From NCBI GenBank assembly GCA_964586145.1, contig CAZPHH010000004.1:1-64000 (forward strand): a stretch of DNA of 64,000 nt. The letters run 5' to 3'. How positions within the stretch are numbered: position 1 is the stretch's first letter; each line of letters starts with the position of its first letter. The DNA comes from JAFGJQ01 sp964586145 (lineage in GTDB: Bacteria; Planctomycetota; Phycisphaerae; UBA1845). A program made the position numbers and the translations under genes. A model generated the notes under the pieces. It was not told the DNA's origin and did not search any database. It worked only from the letters and a program-made list of their open reading frames with translations. Of this stretch, positions 8,666 through 17,970 are shown piece after piece.

Positions 8666-11536
8666 TTACTGGGGAATGGCGAGCACCATGCCCGAGTGGG
8701 GAGGCAGGGTGGCGTTGCCCTCCAGAGTGGCCGGCGTTTCGAAGGCGGCGCGGTCGGCGTCGGCGTGGACGTGCCATTGGCCGGCGGGCAGGGAGAAGGT
8801 CTGCGGGGACGGGTCGCCGTTAAGCAGGACGAGCACGGTGGCGAAGGTCTCGCCGGGCAGATCGCGGCCGTCGAGAGTGAAGGCCAGGCAGCGGCCCGAC
8901 GGGACGGTGTCGAGGAAGCGAAGACGGGCCTCCACGTCCGCGCGGGTGCGCAGGCGAAAGACGGGGTGTGCCTTACGCAGGGCGATGAGCCCGCGGTAGT
9001 AGTCAAAGACGCCGCGGTGCTGCTTTTTCCACGACCAGTCGATCTGGTTCACGGAGTCGGGGGCGTCATAGCTGTTATGGTTGCCGCCCTTCGTGCGACA
9101 CATTTCCTGCCCGGCGTGCAGGAAGGGGACCCCCTGCGACGTGAGGACCAGCAGCCCGGCGAATCGCTGCATGCGCTGCCGCTCGGGAAGCGAGGCGTTC
9201 GGGGCGGCCTGCACGATTTTGTCCCAGAGCGTGAGGTTGTCGTGCGCGGCGCAGTAGGTGACGACCTCGGTCGGCTCCAGCGCCCAGTCGCGGATGGCGC
9301 CGTCGATGCCGAGGCGGACGCGGTCCGCGCGGTCTCCGGTCTGGATGAAGCCCGGGGCGCCGCCGTCGCGGTCGCCCTTGATGGCGTCGCGGAAGTGGTC
9401 GTTGAAGGCGGCGATGCCGGAGCCGCGGAGCGCGGCCTTGTCCGTGACCCGGGCGATGCCGGACGGGCCGCCCGTCCAGGGCTCGCCATAGAGCAGGACG
9501 GAGGGATTGATCTTCCGCAGTTCATCGCGGATGGCCTCCATCGTCTCCAGATCCATCAGGCCCATCAGGTCGAAGCGGAACCCGTCGATGCCGTACTCGC
9601 GCGCCCAGTACACCAGAGAGTCGATGATGAACCGCCGGGCCATCGGGTTCTCCGTGCGGAATTCATTGCCGCAGCCGGAGCCGTTCCAGAACGAGCCGTC
9701 ATCACGCATGCGGTGGTAGTAGCCGGGCACGAGTTGCTCGAAGGTTGCGTACGGCGACGTGTGGTTGTAGACCACGTCCAGCACCACGCCGATGCCGCGA
9801 TCGTGCAGCGCCTGCACCGCCTGCTTGAGCTCGCGAATGCGGGCGTCACCCGCCGGCGTGCCGGCGTACATGCCCTCCGGCGTGTTGAAGAACACCGTCA
9901 TGTAGCCCCAGTTGAACCGATCGGCGGCCTCGTCGTTCTCGAAATCCTGCACGGGCAGCAGATGCACGTGCGTGACGCCCAGCTCGACCAGGTGGTCCAG
10001 ACCGGTGGCGATGCTCGGTTCGCCCGGCAGATGCGTGCCGGCCTCCGTGAGGCCGAGATACTTCTTCTGGTGCAGGGCGCCCGAGTTCGCGGCGGAGGTC
10101 AGGTCGCGGACGTGCAGTTCGTACACGATGGCGTCCACCGGATTGTCCAGCCGCACGTACGCGGACGGGTCGAAGCCGGGCGGGTGGGTCGCGTTCAGGT
10201 CGACGATCAAACCGCGGCCCTGGAGGCCCTGGGCACATGTGGCGTAGATGTCGGTCACCTCACGCAGGGGGTCGAAACCCGGGCCGTCGAGCCGGTATGC
10301 GTAGAACTTCCCGGCCAGGTCGGCCTCGATCCGGACGGTCCAGACGCCGTGGGGGTTGCGGGTCATGGGATGCGGTGTCGGCTCGCCGGCGGTGGGCGAA
10401 TCGGCGATGAGCACGTCCACCTGCCGGGCGGTTGGGGCGAAGACGCCGAACGCGGTGGCGTCGGACGTGTAGTGCGCGCCCAGCGGGGTCTGGAGGTCGA
10501 TGAAGGGCTCACCGGCCAGCATGCGTCCCAGTCTTGCCTCGCGCGGCGGATGCGGGGGGATGGTGACCGTGTACCGGTGTGCGGTCAGATCGAGCGACGA
10601 CTCCGTTCGCAGGACGTAGGCTCGCGAGCGGCCGCGGCGGGTCGGGCCTGCGGAGGCGATTCGGGCCACCGGGACGGCCTTGCCGGTTTCGTCGCGGATT
10701 TCGGCGCCGTGGGTGACCGAGGGCGGAAGCGCGTGCGTGAACTGCACGGTGATCAGGTCCGTGCCGTCGATCGTGGCGCCGAGAAGCTGCGGGGTGACGT
10801 CCGGCGGGGAGGCGTAGACCTCGGACCGGCCTTCCACGAGAAACACCCGGTTGCCCAGGGACGGCGACCAGAAGCGATCGCCGCCGTCCTTGTGCTGCCA
10901 GTCGCCGTTCATACGGGGCAGCAGGCCGATTCGGTCGCCCGGCCGGCCGTAGTCCGCGATGTCAAGCTGGAAGATCAGGCCGTAGTCGTCGCGGCCCACC
11001 TCGAAGATTTCGTTCTGGGCGGGGGTGCGCTGGAGCTTCTCGTCCCAGGTCCAGATGCCGACCGCCTCGTAGTTGCCGTCGAAACGATGGTAGTGGACGG
11101 TCAGCAGGTTCTCCGGTTTGCTGACGCGGCGTTGTTGCCAGGCGTCGGCAGGGGCCGTGGCGCGGGCGGCGCCGTTGTTCACGCTCAGAGTGATCTGCTG
11201 GTGCCAGTCTCCGACACTGGGGATGTAGGAGTGCAGCGTGTCCTGGTTGAGGCAGAGGTGGAGGACGGCCTCTCCATCGCTGAGCGACGTGGGGAGGCGG
11301 TCGCCCTTGCCCACCAGAACCAGCTCGGTCGGCTCGCCCGTGGTGGAGACCTGCGTGTGCCCCTCGGCCACCAGGCGACCGTTCTGCTTGATGCCCCAGA
11401 TGAGTTCGCCCTGCGGCACGCCGGTGGGCGGGGCGACGCCGGCCACCACATCGGCGCGGGACGCTGTGTGGCAGAGCAGGAACGGCGCCAGCCATACGGC
11501 GGCGCGGCAGACCACGAGCAGGCGCCGTGCGATCAT
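8666..11536 (-). CDS. pulA: Secreted type I pullulanase (GH13)
   Basis: A 956-residue exported debranching enzyme for alpha-1,6 links of pullulan, amylopectin and glycogen. A signal peptide covers about residues 1-28. Residues 30-240 resemble an N-terminal starch-binding region of the PUD/CBM41 kind, followed by an Ig-like segment and a CBM48-type domain (near 350-440), then the GH13 barrel. The pullulanase signature appears as 'FNWGY' (YNWGY in most). The catalytic triad is D656 in FRFDLMG, E685 in LYGEPW and D766 in AAHDN. No anchor or dockerin is present, unlike two of the neighbouring amylases, so it is probably periplasmic or free. It follows a membrane-protein gene by 46 bases on the same strand and shares that gene's promoter in all likelihood. 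Confidence 0.93.
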   Translation of the reverse strand: MIARRLLVVCRAAVWLAPFLLCHTASRADVVAGVAPPTGVPQGELIWGIKQNGRLVAEGHTQVSTTGEPTELVLVGKGDRLPTSLSDGEAVLHLCLNQDTLHSYIPSVGDWHQQITLSVNNGAARATAPADAWQQRRVSKPENLLTVHYHRFDGNYEAVGIWTWDEKLQRTPAQNEIFEVGRDDYGLIFQLDIADYGRPGDRIGLLPRMNGDWQHKDGGDRFWSPSLGNRVFLVEGRSEVYASPPDVTPQLLGATIDGTDLITVQFTHALPPSVTHGAEIRDETGKAVPVARIASAGPTRRGRSRAYVLRTESSLDLTAHRYTVTIPPHPPREARLGRMLAGEPFIDLQTPLGAHYTSDATAFGVFAPTARQVDVLIADSPTAGEPTPHPMTRNPHGVWTVRIEADLAGKFYAYRLDGPGFDPLREVTDIYATCAQGLQGRGLIVDLNATHPPGFDPSAYVRLDNPVDAIVYELHVRDLTSAANSGALHQKKYLGLTEAGTHLPGEPSIATGLDHLVELGVTHVHLLPVQDFENDEAADRFNWGYMTVFFNTPEGMYAGTPAGDARIRELKQAVQALHDRGIGVVLDVVYNHTSPYATFEQLVPGYYHRMRDDGSFWNGSGCGNEFRTENPMARRFIIDSLVYWAREYGIDGFRFDLMGLMDLETMEAIRDELRKINPSVLLYGEPWTGGPSGIARVTDKAALRGSGIAAFNDHFRDAIKGDRDGGAPGFIQTGDRADRVRLGIDGAIRDWALEPTEVVTYCAAHDNLTLWDKIVQAAPNASLPERQRMQRFAGLLVLTSQGVPFLHAGQEMCRTKGGNHNSYDAPDSVNQIDWSWKKQHRGVFDYYRGLIALRKAHPVFRLRTRADVEARLRFLDTVPSGRCLAFTLDGRDLPGETFATVLVLLNGDPSPQTFSLPAGQWHVHADADRAAFETPATLEGNATLPPHSGMVLAIPQ

Positions 11537-11582
11537 AGCAGGATCCTTGTGTGTGTGCGGCCGCGCGGGGGTCGCAATCGGT

Positions 11583-12146
11583 TCACGCGGTCTTGTCGAC
11601 TTCGTCGTCCGTGGTGGTGACGGATCGCCAGTGGTGCAGCAGCACCGAGACGGCCCAGATGCCGCCGATCGCGTACGTCACGCCCGCGAAGAGGAGCCAC
11701 ACGTGGACCGTTGTGGCCCCGCCTTCCGCCTCGCGCCACAGCATGTCCACGGCGAATCCGATCGCCATGAAGTAGTACACGAAGAACACCAGGACGAACA
11801 CGGCAAACAGGTGCTTGTCCATCAGGCGGACGGCCGGACGCGACCCGAGCCACGTCTCCCAGCCGGGTGAATGATCAACGTGCGGCTCGATCTTCTCTCG
11901 GACATACCGTCCGCACCGCATGAGCGCGTTGTGCTCGGCGAGAAACAGGACGATAAGCACAATGACCAGGTAGGGGATCATGGGGCTGAGAACATAGGCA
12001 AATTCACCACAGCGGGCGGCGAGGTAGGTGATGATCGGCACGCCGAACGCGCCGAGCACCACGATCCAGAAGATGCGGGACTTAATCGCTTTAGTTTCGT
12101 CCCGAAGGGTGAGAAACTGTTCACGAAGGAACACGTTCTTTTCCAT
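11583..12146 (-). CDS. Four-helix membrane protein of unknown function
   Basis: A 187-residue protein with four likely transmembrane segments at about 24-44, 52-71, 114-133 and 147-170; the N-terminus is short and charged, and a polar stretch of roughly 40 residues joins helices 2 and 3. I do not recognise a named family. The start is supported by GGAG nine bases upstream. It is the first gene of an operon with the pullulanase, 46 bases apart, so it may take part in export or uptake linked to alpha-glucan breakdown, but this is only context. A promoter with an overlapping palindrome is found 66 bases upstream of the start. Confidence 0.75.
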   Translation of the reverse strand: MEKNVFLREQFLTLRDETKAIKSRIFWIVVLGAFGVPIITYLAARCGEFAYVLSPMIPYLVIVLIVLFLAEHNALMRCGRYVREKIEPHVDHSPGWETWLGSRPAVRLMDKHLFAVFVLVFFVYYFMAIGFAVDMLWREAEGGATTVHVWLLFAGVTYAIGGIWAVSVLLHHWRSVTTTDDEVDKTA

Positions 12147-12218
12147 GTCTGATTTCTCCGGTTCGATCACGCAGATTGGACGGCTGGCCGGTCCGCGCGG
12201 CGGCAGCCGACGACGCTG

Positions 12219-12247
12219 ACTATAACGATCTGCGCGACCGTCTACAA
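12219..12247 (-). promoter_or_regulatory. Predicted promoter of the membrane protein-pullulanase operon
   Basis: Minus strand: TTGTAG at 12242-12247, a 17-base spacer and TATAGT at 12219-12224, with a start expected near 12212. The -35 hexamer lies inside a perfect palindrome, so a bound regulator would block polymerase. Confidence 0.6.
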
Positions 12248-12257
12248 CCGCGGTTGT
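12244..12257. promoter_or_regulatory. Perfect 14-bp palindrome, candidate operator
   Basis: ACAACCGCGGTTGT is a perfect inverted repeat in the space between divergent genes for the membrane protein-pullulanase operon and the next GH13 enzyme. It overlaps the -35 box of the former. Its AACCG/CGGTT arms resemble the halves of the 13-bp sites found upstream of other glycan genes in this window, but the spacing differs by two bases. Confidence 0.5.
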
Positions 12258-12347
12258 GGATCGCGGGGTGGCGGGACGTGGTGATCGGCGTACAATCGTG
12301 GATGCCGTGGGACCTGCGGAACGCGACGGGTGTGGGGTTGTCAGGGT

Positions 12348-14099
12348 ATGCGTGCTGCCACTCAATTCCCGGTCCTGTGCTGCCTGATGATGGGTCCGGC
12401 GCTGGCCGGCGAGCGGGCGACTGCGCCGGTCTTGCCGGACACCGATGATTCCGGCTGGTCCGTGCCCGACTGGGCGATGGAGGCCGTCTGGTATCAGGTG
12501 CTGGTCTGCCGGTTCTGCAATGGGGACCCAACCAACGATCCACCGGGCACGGTGCCTTGGTCGACGGATTGGGGTTCGCTTCTGCCGGGCGAGCGGCCTC
12601 CGCTGCGGGACCGGCTGTTCGACCGGCCGTACGGGGGCGATCTGGCGGGCCTTCGATCCAAGTTTTCCTATCTTCGCGACCTTGGGGTGAACACTCTTTA
12701 CCTCAACCCCATATTCCAGGCCCCCAGCCAACACAAATACGACACGGCCGATCATCGCCACATCGATGACACGTATGGGAAGGCAGGCAGCCTGGCGGAG
12801 ATTTCCGGGGAGACGGAGAATCCGGACACGTGGCAGTGGAGCGCCAGCGACCGGCTGTTCCTGTCGCTGCTGGAGGAGGCGCATGGGATGGGCCTGCGTG
12901 TGGTTGTCGACGGCGTCTTCAACCACGTGGGCCGGGAGTTCTGGGCGTGGCGGGATGTCGTGGAGAATGGCCGTAACTCCGCGTACGCCAACTGGTTCGA
13001 CGTGACGGACTGGGGTCCGCCGCTGCGCTGGCGTGCGTGGGACGGTCCGGACGGGCACCTGCCGTGTTTCCGCCCGGAGGGTGACGGTTTGGATCCGGCG
13101 GTGGAGGCGTACCTTTTTGCGGTTGTTCGTCGCTGGATGGATCCGAACGGCGACGGCGACCCGTCGGACGGGGTTGACGGCTGGCGTTTGGATGCGGCGG
13201 AGCAGGTGTCTCACGGTTTCTGGGAGCGTTTTCGGCGGCAGGTGAAGGCGGTCAACCCGGACGCGATCATTGTCGGGGAGATCTGGACGGATGCGCGCCC
13301 GTGGCTGGCGGGCGATCAATTCGACGTGGTGACGAACTACCCGTTTGCAGCGCCGGTGCTGCGGTTCTTCACGCAGGACGATACGGGGTACTCGGCGGCG
13401 AGCCTGAGCGACGATCTGTTGGGGCTTGCAGGGGACCATCCGTGGTCTGTGACCACGAGCCTGTTGAACCTGCTGGGCAGCCACGATACGGAGCGCGTGG
13501 CCTCGGCGATGACGGATCCGCAGCGGCGGGCAAGGGGGGTCGCGGGGACCGAGGATGCCATTCCCAGACGGGACCTGCTGGTTCCGGACGACGACGCCTA
13601 TCGGCGGATGGGGTTATCGGTGGTGCTGCAGTACACGTGGCCCGGCGCTCCGATCCTCTATTATGGTGACGAGGTCGGGATGTATGGCGGGGATGATCCC
13701 TTCTGCCGGGCGCCCATGTGGTGGGACCGGACCGGGTCTGGGGGTCTGGCGGACTTGTACCGTCGTCTGGCAGCCTTGCGAAGCCAACATACGGTCTTGA
13801 GGGATGGTCCCGTGTGTGTGCTCATCGCGGACGATTCGAGCCGGGTTTTTGCATTCCAGCGTGGGGTCGATAAGGCGAAGGTGATTGTCGTGATCAACGG
13901 GGACCGATGGCCGCACGCGGTTCGGTTGACCACCGGGCCGGTGAAGGGAGGCTTTAAGGCGTTGCCCTTACTTGGCAGGTGGTCCGGGGGTGATGGTCCG
14001 GGGGATGTCTCTCCGGCGGGGGTGCGGAGAGCCTCGGATGGCTCGGTTGTCCTGGACATGAAAGGGCTTTCAGCGGTGATGTTGGCCGCCCAGCCGTGA
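12348..14099 (+). CDS. Exported GH13 alpha-amylase/neopullulanase-like enzyme
   Basis: A 583-residue glycoside hydrolase with a signal peptide (cleavage near residue 21 after 'GPALAGE'). The GH13 catalytic residues are D282 in DGWRLDA, E311 in VGEIW and D380 in GSHDTE; 'VVVDGVFNHVG' supplies conserved region I. The order and the 'YLNPIFQAPSQHKYDTADH' segment resemble the neopullulanase/cyclomaltodextrinase group, but no N-terminal dimerisation domain is present, so substrate specificity is uncertain. A segment 'PNGDGDPSDGVDGW' just before the nucleophile recurs in the dockerin-bearing amylase at 17971. GTG at 12330 in the same frame is an alternative start; ATG was preferred because it gives a normal signal peptide. 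A TACAAT box at 12291-12296 may be the -10 element. Confidence 0.88.
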   Translation: MRAATQFPVLCCLMMGPALAGERATAPVLPDTDDSGWSVPDWAMEAVWYQVLVCRFCNGDPTNDPPGTVPWSTDWGSLLPGERPPLRDRLFDRPYGGDLAGLRSKFSYLRDLGVNTLYLNPIFQAPSQHKYDTADHRHIDDTYGKAGSLAEISGETENPDTWQWSASDRLFLSLLEEAHGMGLRVVVDGVFNHVGREFWAWRDVVENGRNSAYANWFDVTDWGPPLRWRAWDGPDGHLPCFRPEGDGLDPAVEAYLFAVVRRWMDPNGDGDPSDGVDGWRLDAAEQVSHGFWERFRRQVKAVNPDAIIVGEIWTDARPWLAGDQFDVVTNYPFAAPVLRFFTQDDTGYSAASLSDDLLGLAGDHPWSVTTSLLNLLGSHDTERVASAMTDPQRRARGVAGTEDAIPRRDLLVPDDDAYRRMGLSVVLQYTWPGAPILYYGDEVGMYGGDDPFCRAPMWWDRTGSGGLADLYRRLAALRSQHTVLRDGPVCVLIADDSSRVFAFQRGVDKAKVIVVINGDRWPHAVRLTTGPVKGGFKALPLLGRWSGGDGPGDVSPAGVRRASDGSVVLDMKGLSAVMLAAQP

Positions 14100-14140
14100 G
14101 CCGGGTGGTCGGGCGCGTAAGTCCCGACATTGGCTGGCAA

Positions 14141-14153
14141 CTAAAGCGGTTGA
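14141..14153 (-). promoter_or_regulatory. Candidate operator, site 1 of 3
   Basis: On the minus strand TCAACCGCTTTAG matches two other sites (22953-22966, 25150-25162) at 10 of 13 or more positions, sharing ACCG-S-TTTAG. It overlaps the -35 box of the promoter at 14150-14179. The pseudo-palindromic AACCGSTT centre is typical of LacI-family operators. Confidence 0.5.
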
Positions 14154-14179
14154 CTAACTGGGTGTTTCCTGGTTATCAT
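14150..14179 (+). promoter_or_regulatory. Predicted promoter of the pseudopilin-like gene
   Basis: TTGACT at 14150-14155, an 18-base spacer and TATCAT at 14174-14179. Transcription would start near 14186, giving a 5' untranslated region of about 134 bases. Confidence 0.6.
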
Positions 14180-14319
14180 TGGATGCATATGCGTAGTTGC
14201 GTTCTCTGACGTCGCTGCCGCGCGACCCCGGCAAACGCGCTTCGTATCCGTTGTGGCACCTCGGTACAGCGCGAGCCGGGTTTGGACAATTTGAGCCAGA
14301 GCCAGGCCGAGGATGGCAC

Positions 14320-15384
14320 ATGCAGGCAATTCGGATGACGAGCCGAGCGCACACACAGCACGCTCGGGTGCTTTCGTTCGAGCGGAGTCGGGGCTTCACG
14401 CTGATTGAGTTGCTGGTCGTCGTCTCCATCATCGCGCTTTTGATTTCCATTCTGATTCCCTCGCTCAGCAACGCCCGCGCGCAGGCCAGGCTGGTGAAGT
14501 GTCTGGCCAGTCAACGAAGTCTGGGTCAGGCGGGCGTGAACTTCACGCAGGAACACGGGGGGTACTTCCAGCTTTCGGCGACCGAGTCGGGCAGGATTCT
14601 GGCGGATTCCGGCCGATCGCGCTATGCGTACGATTCCGCTGGGGAGGCGCTGGCGTGGCCGGTGGCTTTGGCAAGGGCGTCGGGGGTGAGGTACCAGGCG
14701 AACTGGAGTTGGGGCATTCGCATGAAAGACTTCACCAATGCCCGGCTTCACCAAAGCTTCATGGCCAGTGACTTCCCCGTGGTGACGTGTCCGTCAGACA
14801 AGGTTCAGATATCGACACCGTTCTATCCCCGGGCCGGCGGCTACGGGAACGGCCTGAAGGGCTCGGCTCCGGCGGACCATCCGCCGGTGGCGGGTACCGG
14901 AGATACGACGTACTGGGGATTCCTGAGCTACGGCATCAATGAGGATGTAGTGGGCACGGAGGTAAGCGCAAGCGCGAACCCCGGTTGCTGGAAGGACGGG
15001 AATCGAGGAGAGCTGTCGCCCCTGGCAGGTCATCGTCTGCAGGGGAACATGGATCGGATCTTCAACCCGTCGGAGGTGTTGCTGCTGGCGGATGCCGGGC
15101 CCAGTTCGGTGGCCGAGGCGGAGGATGGGAGCCAGGGATACGCGAACCTCTTTATCAGCGCCCAATCTCCCGGGCCCTACCTGGGCGACTTCCAGTTGCA
15201 GTGGCGCAAGCGTATGGCCGAGAAGCGGCATCCGGGCGGTCGGGTGGCGGTGTTGTTCAGCGATTTTCACGGGCAGCCCGTGAGGGCGGTTGAGTTTTAC
15301 TCGGATGCGTCGATCAAGAAGTTGCCCATTCGTTATGCCCCGCGGGTGCGGATATCGCCGTATCCGCCTCACGGCGCCAACTGA
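14320..15384 (+). CDS. Type II pseudopilin-like protein with prepilin methylation motif
   Basis: A 354-residue protein with a prepilin signal: a short basic leader, then G-FTLIELLVVVSIIALLISILIP, cleaved by prepilin peptidase before the Phe, followed by one hydrophobic helix. The rest is an extracytoplasmic domain. It ends with 'HPGGRVAVLFSDFHGQPV', a degenerate form of the H-X9-DG segment found in the large DUF1559-like pseudopilin families of Planctomycetota, whose roles are largely unknown. GAGG seven bases ahead supports this ATG; a second ATG lies five codons on. A candidate operator and promoter lie upstream, tying it to the alpha-glucan region. Confidence 0.85.
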   Translation: MQAIRMTSRAHTQHARVLSFERSRGFTLIELLVVVSIIALLISILIPSLSNARAQARLVKCLASQRSLGQAGVNFTQEHGGYFQLSATESGRILADSGRSRYAYDSAGEALAWPVALARASGVRYQANWSWGIRMKDFTNARLHQSFMASDFPVVTCPSDKVQISTPFYPRAGGYGNGLKGSAPADHPPVAGTGDTTYWGFLSYGINEDVVGTEVSASANPGCWKDGNRGELSPLAGHRLQGNMDRIFNPSEVLLLADAGPSSVAEAEDGSQGYANLFISAQSPGPYLGDFQLQWRKRMAEKRHPGGRVAVLFSDFHGQPVRAVEFYSDASIKKLPIRYAPRVRISPYPPHGAN

Positions 15385-15685
15385 TCGGGTGTGGACGCGC
15401 CGGGATGTGGGGCAGGGAGAACGGAGAGGAGTGCGAGAGGGATGGAGGCGTTCGGGCGGGTGGAGGCCGGCGTGGGTCGGCAGGGCGCCGCTCGCGGAGG
15501 CGGACGCAGGAGCGGGTAAGGAAGCGAAACCTCCAGATTCCGGCGAAGGCCGTGTTGTGGCCGACTCCGGCTGGTCCGAAAGCTCTTTCCCGCGAAACAA
15601 TGTGGAGCGGTGATGCAATCTGCGATACGGGGCGTGGTCGGTCGCGCCCGGTCGCCGTTGATTCGCAAGCAAAGGAGCAAAAGGT
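15385..15685. other. Spacer upstream of the two-module secreted protein
   Basis: Three hundred bases of purine-rich, GC-rich sequence without a gene. No clear terminator follows the pseudopilin gene. GATACG near 15630 and TTGATT near 15657 are the only promoter-like words, neither with a partner at the right distance; I cannot place the promoter. Confidence 0.35.
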
Positions 15686-17830
15686 ATGGCAAAACACTTG
15701 GTACTGAGTCTGGCCGCAATCGCGCTTCTGGGGTTGGGGCTGCCCGCGTTCGCGGCGCCGCCGGGCCCGATTGACGGGCTGAACATCCCCAGCGACTTCG
15801 GAGGCGACGGTGTATACCAGACCAACCGGACGGGCTGGGGGAAGTCGTATTATCGATACACGGCCTCGGGCAGTGAGTTGAATCAGATGTGGGTGGCCCA
15901 GGGGCAGGACGGGGGTGTCGACTACCTGTACATCGGCATCACCGGGAACCTGGCGACGGGCGGCAACCAGCTTATGGTCTTCATCCAGGACGCCAACAGC
16001 AACGGTCAGAACGTGCTGAAGGCCGAGCTGTGTGGCGGTCCTCCGTATGCCTTGCAGGAGCTGGGCGGTGAGGTCGTCATCAATGACAACGGCACGCCGG
16101 AAGACCCGAGCGACGACTTCGCGGAGCGATCGCTGGTCAACCTGGGCGCCCAATTCGATGATGGCTTTGCCCCGACCCGGGCGATCACGATCGACCTGTA
16201 CAATGCGGACATCAACGCGAGTCTGTACCGGCTCCGGGAGAACCCCGTTGCGGGGCTGACGTTTGACTCGCCGGACACCGTCGTGATCGAGACATTGCCG
16301 ATCTACGCGACGCGGTGTTACCTGGGAAGAGGCGTTTTGAACAACGGCGCGGGCGGCCTGGTCGACGGCGGTCCCGGGTATCCCGACACCGAGTGTGACA
16401 CACAGGGGTACAGCCTGGCCGACTGGCGGATTGCCATTGACAACCGGAATATCGTCGGGGTGAACGGCGTCGACATCACGGGTGATCCGACGACAGCCAC
16501 GCTGGGCTTCGAGATCCGGGCGCCTCTGGCGGACCTGGGGCTGACGAAGAACCAGTCGATCAAGGTCATGGCCCTGATCACGGGCGGCGGCGGCGGCGCG
16601 GTGAGCAACCAGTCTCTGCCGCCCATGCAGGAGGGGGCGCCGAACTGGGATGGACGGTGGCCGCAGATCAACTTCGATGACGATCAGGATCTGGGCTGGG
16701 ACGGCGACCAGTTTGCCGTGGTCAGCCTGCTGGCGAACGACGTGGGCGCGTCCGCCCCGGTGTTTGACGGCGTGATTACGGACCTCGTGTACGACGCCAC
16801 GACGCTGGTGGCGACCCAGGCCACCTGGACGGGTTACGGCGACCAGACAACGGCCGACGATGTGGAACTGGTAGTGGAGAACGAGTTGGACGGGCTGTGG
16901 GTCGACAACGACGGTCACTTCCTGTACCTGGGAATCACGGGCAACACGTCCGGCGGAAACCGCCTGATCCTCTTCTTCGATACGCAGGCCGGCGGCGAGC
17001 GGACGCTGGTCGCGACAAATGGAAATAACGGCGGCGGCGCCGCGGGCGGCATGACCGGCCGCGGGCATTCCCTGCCGAAGCGGACGGACGACACGGAGCC
17101 GGCGTACGACTTCGCGATCGAGGTGAATCAGTCCGGCGGCAACGTGTACGTGGATGGGCGCATCCTGCAGGACGGCGTTGAGGCCGGGCTGTACTTCGGT
17201 TATTCGCTCCTGAACTCGACGGACGGCCTTCTTCAGGGCGGCACGAACCCGAACGGGATGCGCGTGGCGTACAACGTCGCGGCCCTGAACCCCAATCACG
17301 GCGTGCCGGCCTGCGGAGACTTCGATGTTGGGTCGGGAATCTGGACGATGACACCGGCCGAGATTGCCGCCATGGCCGCAACCATGACCACGGGTTTTGA
17401 GTTGAAGATCCCGTTTGCGGATCTCGGCATCGATCCGACGGTGCAGGACACGATCGACATCTGGGCGATGATCGTCAACGGCAGCGGAGACTGGGGTTCC
17501 GACCAGTCGCTGCCGTCTCTGCGCGGCGACTCGGGCGAGATGAAGGTGACCGTGGCCGACCAGGCCAACGTCGATTTCACGCGTCCGACCTTCCCGGACG
17601 CGAACCGGAACTACAACGCCCGGTCACTGACCTACCTGATCGTGCTTCCGGGCGACGCGAACGGAGATGGCGTCGTGGACGAGGCGGACTACCTCCTCTT
17701 CGCTGGCTGCATGACGGGGCCCGACAACGGTCCGGTGGCGACGGGGTGCGAGGTGTTTGACTTTGACGCGGACGACGACGTGGACCTGGAGGACTTTGGC
17801 GTGTTCCAGGAGGCGTTCACCGGTCCGTGA
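15686..17830 (+). CDS. Secreted two-module protein with dockerin-like C-terminus
   Basis: A 714-residue exported protein; signal peptide to about residue 23 (AFAAPP). It contains two copies of an uncharacterised module of about 300 residues. Copy 1 starts with 'IDGLNIPSDFG' (near 29), carries 'YIGITGNLATGGNQLMVF', and ends in 'GFEIRAPLADLGL' and 'SNQSLPP'. Copy 2 repeats these as 'YLGITGNTSGGNRLILFFDT', 'GFELKIPFADLGI' and 'SDQSLPS'. The same module is fused to the amylase encoded next. The C-terminus 'PGDANGDGVVDEADY...DFDADDDVDLEDF' is a pair of calcium-binding EF-hand-like dockerin repeats. AAAGGAG stands upstream of the ATG. Its position suggests a glycan-binding or cell-surface assembly role, which is inference. 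Confidence 0.85.
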   Translation: MAKHLVLSLAAIALLGLGLPAFAAPPGPIDGLNIPSDFGGDGVYQTNRTGWGKSYYRYTASGSELNQMWVAQGQDGGVDYLYIGITGNLATGGNQLMVFIQDANSNGQNVLKAELCGGPPYALQELGGEVVINDNGTPEDPSDDFAERSLVNLGAQFDDGFAPTRAITIDLYNADINASLYRLRENPVAGLTFDSPDTVVIETLPIYATRCYLGRGVLNNGAGGLVDGGPGYPDTECDTQGYSLADWRIAIDNRNIVGVNGVDITGDPTTATLGFEIRAPLADLGLTKNQSIKVMALITGGGGGAVSNQSLPPMQEGAPNWDGRWPQINFDDDQDLGWDGDQFAVVSLLANDVGASAPVFDGVITDLVYDATTLVATQATWTGYGDQTTADDVELVVENELDGLWVDNDGHFLYLGITGNTSGGNRLILFFDTQAGGERTLVATNGNNGGGAAGGMTGRGHSLPKRTDDTEPAYDFAIEVNQSGGNVYVDGRILQDGVEAGLYFGYSLLNSTDGLLQGGTNPNGMRVAYNVAALNPNHGVPACGDFDVGSGIWTMTPAEIAAMAATMTTGFELKIPFADLGIDPTVQDTIDIWAMIVNGSGDWGSDQSLPSLRGDSGEMKVTVADQANVDFTRPTFPDANRNYNARSLTYLIVLPGDANGDGVVDEADYLLFAGCMTGPDNGPVATGCEVFDFDADDDVDLEDFGVFQEAFTGP

Positions 17831-17874
17831 CGTTCTGGCGTGCGGATGCCACGGTGTGAACCAAGAGCGTACCA

Positions 17875-17902
17875 GCGGGGCCGGCCATCGGGTCGGCCCC
17901 GC
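17875..17902 (+). terminator. GC-rich hairpin between two secreted-protein genes
   Basis: A 9-bp stem (GCGGGGCCG with CGGCCCCGC) and a 10-base loop lie 45 bases past the stop of the two-module protein. The following CTGTTGTG is only weakly U-rich, so it may be a partial terminator or an mRNA-stabilising end. Confidence 0.4.
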
Positions 17903-17970
17903 CTGTTGTGGCGAGGCGGATGCGTGGGGTGGGGATCATCCGGCGCGGCCTGTGGGAGGAGACCGGATTC

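Noticed and set aside
8600..11620. Very long open frame on the strand opposite the pullulanase (about 1,000 codons)
   Set aside because: It is an antisense shadow: the pullulanase on the other strand has a signal peptide, ordered domains and full catalytic motifs, while this frame has low-complexity Arg/Gly/Val-rich sequence and no family features.
12082..12094. TTAATCGCTTTAG as a fourth member of the 13-bp regulon
   Set aside because: It matches one site at 11 of 13 positions but lies inside a coding region; without a genome-wide scan I treat it as chance.
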